Source: Peptostreptococcaceae bacterium
GTDB taxonomy: Bacteria > Bacillota_A > Clostridia > Peptostreptococcales > Acidaminobacteraceae
Direction: 5' to 3'
Length of the DNA stretch: 8,139 nucleotides
NCBI GenBank assembly: GCA_013619035.1
Contig: JABXKX010000263.1
Span: forward strand, 1-8,139
The notes under the pieces were generated by a model, which made no database searches, was not told the origin of the DNA, and was given only the letters and a program-made list of their open reading frames with translations. The translations under genes and the position numbers were made by a program. Each line of letters starts with the position of its first letter. Positions within the stretch are counted from its first letter, which is position 1. Of this stretch, positions 6,651 through 8,139 are shown piece by piece.

Positions 6651-7074
6651 TTTGTATACCGAAATCATCTTAGAACATAATAAAAGTAAACATAATAAAA
6701 GAGAGTTAGAATCACCTGATGCCGTTGAAAGAGGGCATAATCCTAATTGTGGTGATGATTTAACATTACAGTTAAAAGTACATGAGGGTATCATAACAGA
6801 TGCAGCTTATATTGGTTCCGGATGTGCTATTAGTCAAGCATCTATGTCTATTATGATAGATTTAGTCAAAGGATTAGAAGTTAACGAAGCAAAGAAAAAA
6901 GCGGAAGTTTTCTTTAAGATGGTTCGTGGACATGAACTGACAGAAGATGAAGAAGAACTTTTAGAAGATGCAACGCTCTTTGAAAGTTTGAATAAGATGC
7001 CTGCTAGAGCTAAATGTGGCACTTTAAGTTGGCATTGTCTGGATGTTGGATTAAATCAATTCAAAATGGATTAA
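6643..7074 (+). CDS. sufU: Sulfur-transfer protein SufU (zinc-dependent, IscU-like)
   Basis: A 143-residue IscU-fold protein that takes the persulfide from SufS and passes it to the SufB-SufC-SufD scaffold. In Bacillota this is a Zn-bound relay rather than a scaffold. The metal ligands seen are C36 and D38 in NPNCGDD, C61 in GSGCAIS and C125 in ARAKCGTLSW, matching C41, D43, C66 and C128 of Bacillus subtilis SufU. The acidic insert between the second and third Cys (about 99-118, EDEEELLEDATLFESL) is typical of SufU and absent from IscU. An additional Cys at 132 follows the last ligand. It overlaps the sufS stop, which suggests matched synthesis of donor and acceptor. A 42-bp gap separates it from the next gene, with only a weak hairpin there. 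Confidence 0.96.
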   Translation: MNSLYTEIILEHNKSKHNKRELESPDAVERGHNPNCGDDLTLQLKVHEGIITDAAYIGSGCAISQASMSIMIDLVKGLEVNEAKKKAEVFFKMVRGHELTEDEEELLEDATLFESLNKMPARAKCGTLSWHCLDVGLNQFKMD

Positions 7075-7079
7075 AACGT

Positions 7080-7098
7080 CATATATTGGATATATATG
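7080..7098 (+). repeat. Weak hairpin between sufU and the DUF302 gene
   Basis: CATATAT (7080-7086) and ATATATG (7092-7098) form a 7-bp inverted repeat with a five-base loop. The stem is almost all A-T and no T-run follows, so it is not a terminator and transcription probably continues. It lies just before the AGGAGG (7103-7108) of the next gene. It could be an RNA-processing or stability element, or simply low-complexity sequence. Confidence 0.25.
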
Positions 7099-7116
7099 CT
7101 TTAGGAGGATTTATAT

Positions 7117-7494
7117 ATGAGATTTGAAGTAGTATCTAGATATAATCTAAAAACAACTTTAACGAAAGTAAAAGCGTCTCTAAAAGAAAATGGTTTTGGA
7201 ACTTTATTTGAGTTGAATTTTAAAGACAAGTTTAAAGAACACAATATGAGCTATCCGAATAACTATTATGTTTTGGAAGTATGTAATCCTAAATTGGCAA
7301 AAGAAATTTTAGACATTTCTCAGGATGTAGGGTATTTTTTACCCTGTAAAGTTGTTGTATATGAAGAGAGTAATCAGGTCATTATAGGTATGATGAAACC
7401 AACAGAGATGTTACATATGATTACCGATGATGAGAGAGCGATGCTAGTAGCAAAAGAAGTTGAAAAAATAATAATGAAGAGTTTAGAGATATAA
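7117..7494 (+). CDS. DUF302 family protein
   Basis: A 125-residue soluble protein with the complete DUF302 (TT1751-like) pattern. GFGTLFELNFKDKFKE (26-41) is the first conserved block. CNPKLAKEIL (56-65) and LPCKVVVYE (75-83) follow, giving the two family cysteines C56 and C77. Near the end, a PTEML segment (95-99) matches the DP..ML block. The family forms small alpha/beta dimers; its function is not established. No signal peptide or membrane segment is seen. The start is set by AGGAGG (7103-7108). It lies 42 bp after sufU with no terminator between and is the last gene before the strong terminator, so it is probably cotranscribed with suf. A link to sulfur, metal or redox handling is suggested only by this position and the cysteines. 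Confidence 0.85.
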   Translation: MRFEVVSRYNLKTTLTKVKASLKENGFGTLFELNFKDKFKEHNMSYPNNYYVLEVCNPKLAKEILDISQDVGYFLPCKVVVYEESNQVIIGMMKPTEMLHMITDDERAMLVAKEVEKIIMKSLEI

Positions 7495-7498
7495 ATAG

Positions 7499-7532
7499 AA
7501 ATAGAGATTAATATGATTAATCTCTATTTTTT
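7499..7532 (+). terminator. Strong hairpin terminator of the suf-DUF302 unit
   Basis: A perfect 14-bp stem, AAATAGAGATTAAT (7499-7512) with its complement at 7516-7529, has a three-base loop and a T-tract at 7527-7532. It begins five bases after the DUF302 stop. On the minus strand the same stem is followed by a broken T-rich stretch, so it may also stop transcription of the convergent regulator gene, whose stop codon is in the right arm. Confidence 0.9.
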
Positions 7533-8093
7533 ATTTAGGCGCAATTCGGTTCCGCGCATTTGATCTTTGATGATGATATTTAAAAATTCGACCAATTCAT
7601 CAATGGTTTGAGAAATGTTTCCTATTGTCCATTGCTCAATAATACTACTGAAACTAATAGTGAAGTATTGTATCAATTGAGTTCTGTAATTAGCACCAAT
7701 CTCATAACCTTCTGATATTTTATCAATGGCTTTAATAACAAACTTAGAGATGTCCTTGTAAAAAGCACGTATTATTGAATCATGACCTAAATATCCAATG
7801 ACATTTTGACATACGATTCGATTTTCTTCGATATAATAAAGAAACTCTTTTAAACCTTCCTGCCATAGTCTTTCACCTTCATAATTATTAAAGATCGAAA
7901 GAAATTCATTTTTGAAGATCCAATCCAAAAGATCATAAATATCGTTAAAGTGATAATAAAAAGTTTGTCTATTAAGACCACTATCCGATACGATTTCTTT
8001 GATGCTTATTTTGTTTAAGGACTTCTCTTCAAGAAGCTTTTTAAGAGATCCAGCGAGTATGTTTTTTGTAATGTCTGATTTCGTATTATGCAT
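7524..8093 (-). CDS. TetR/AcrR family transcriptional regulator (DhaS-like)
   Basis: A 189-residue DNA-binding protein. The N-terminal TetR helix-turn-helix spans about residues 7-55, with the recognition segment IVSDSGLNRQTFYYHF (34-49) followed by YDLLDWIF. This form is typical of the branch that includes the DhaS activator and proteins with the TetR_C_8-type C-terminal domain. The rest (60-180) is helical and would bind the effector and form the dimer. The effector is unknown. An ATG at 8099 is in frame, but AAGGA (8101-8105) leaves it only one base of spacing, against seven for the ATG at 8093, so the latter is chosen. It is transcribed toward the suf operon. Its target may be the unseen gene to its right; control of suf or the transporter is not supported by any shared motif. 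Confidence 0.88.
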   Translation of the reverse strand: MHNTKSDITKNILAGSLKKLLEEKSLNKISIKEIVSDSGLNRQTFYYHFNDIYDLLDWIFKNEFLSIFNNYEGERLWQEGLKEFLYYIEENRIVCQNVIGYLGHDSIIRAFYKDISKFVIKAIDKISEGYEIGANYRTQLIQYFTISFSSIIEQWTIGNISQTIDELVEFLNIIIKDQMRGTELRLNKK

Positions 8094-8100
8094 AGTCATA

Positions 8101-8105
8101 TCCTT
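8101..8105 (-). promoter_or_regulatory. Ribosome binding site deciding the tetR-type gene start
   Basis: On the minus strand AAGGA lies seven bases before the ATG at 8093 and one base before the ATG at 8099. Only the former gives workable spacing, so the protein is taken as 189 rather than 191 residues. Confidence 0.6.
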
Positions 8106-8112
8106 TCAACTT

Positions 8113-8118
8113 ATTATA
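8113..8118 (-). promoter_or_regulatory. -10 element of the TetR-family gene
   Basis: A perfect TATAAT on the minus strand lies 19 bases before the chosen start. A -35 at normal spacing would fall at about 8136-8141, across the window edge, so it cannot be read. The resulting leader would be only about 13 nt. Confidence 0.55.
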
Positions 8119-8139
8119 GCGATTTCCTCTAGACAATTC

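Noticed and set aside
8093..8139. TTGTCT (8131-8136, minus strand) as the -35 of the TetR-type gene
   Set aside because: The spacing to the TATAAT at 8113-8118 is only 12 bp, too short for a sigma70-type promoter. The true -35 probably lies beyond the window edge.
1..8139. Mobile element, CRISPR array, tRNA, rRNA or toxin-antitoxin or phage-defence genes
   Set aside because: No transposase, direct-repeat array, tRNA-like fold, integrase or defence domain was seen. All longer coding frames are accounted for by housekeeping or ordinary accessory families.

Overview
The window is a compact, low-GC stretch (roughly one third G+C by eye) with strong AAGGAGG-type ribosome binding sites, short intergenic gaps and AT-rich sigma70-type promoters. 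All genes read through with TGG for Trp and with no need for UGA recoding. Together with a SufU-type (not SufE/SufA-type) iron-sulfur operon, this points to a Bacillota or a near relative such as the Acholeplasma-like lineages. The exact genus cannot be fixed from the sequence alone.

Layout: (1) 102-779 +, a multi-pass membrane protein of the YhhN/TMEM86 (lysoplasmalogenase-like) family with its own promoter and a terminator at 786-819. (2) 968-2170 +, a 12-helix major facilitator superfamily transporter behind an intergenic region that holds two candidate promoters and two partly overlapping inverted repeats; its terminator overlaps its stop codon. (3) 2267-7494 +, a six-gene transcription unit, sufC-sufB-sufD-sufS-sufU followed by a DUF302 gene. 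It starts from a near-consensus promoter whose -10 sits in a dyad resembling an IscR/Rrf2-type operator, and it ends at a strong hairpin terminator. (4) 7524-8093 -, a convergent TetR-family regulator whose stop codon lies inside the shared terminator stem.

The suf genes encode a complete minimal SUF machine. SufS takes sulfur from cysteine, SufU relays the persulfide, and the SufB-SufC2-SufD scaffold with its ABC ATPase assembles the cluster. All the key catalytic residues I could check are present. The operon is tightly packed: sufD/sufS overlap by 14 bp and sufS/sufU by 8 bp, which suggests translational coupling. No rrf2/iscR, sufA or sufE gene is present in the window.

I do not see a previously undescribed defence, mobile or RNA system here. 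The points most worth a second look are the putative Fe-S-responsive operator at the suf promoter, the DUF302 gene carried at the end of the suf operon, the short SufD, the paired-cysteine active site of SufS, and the layered palindromes upstream of the transporter.
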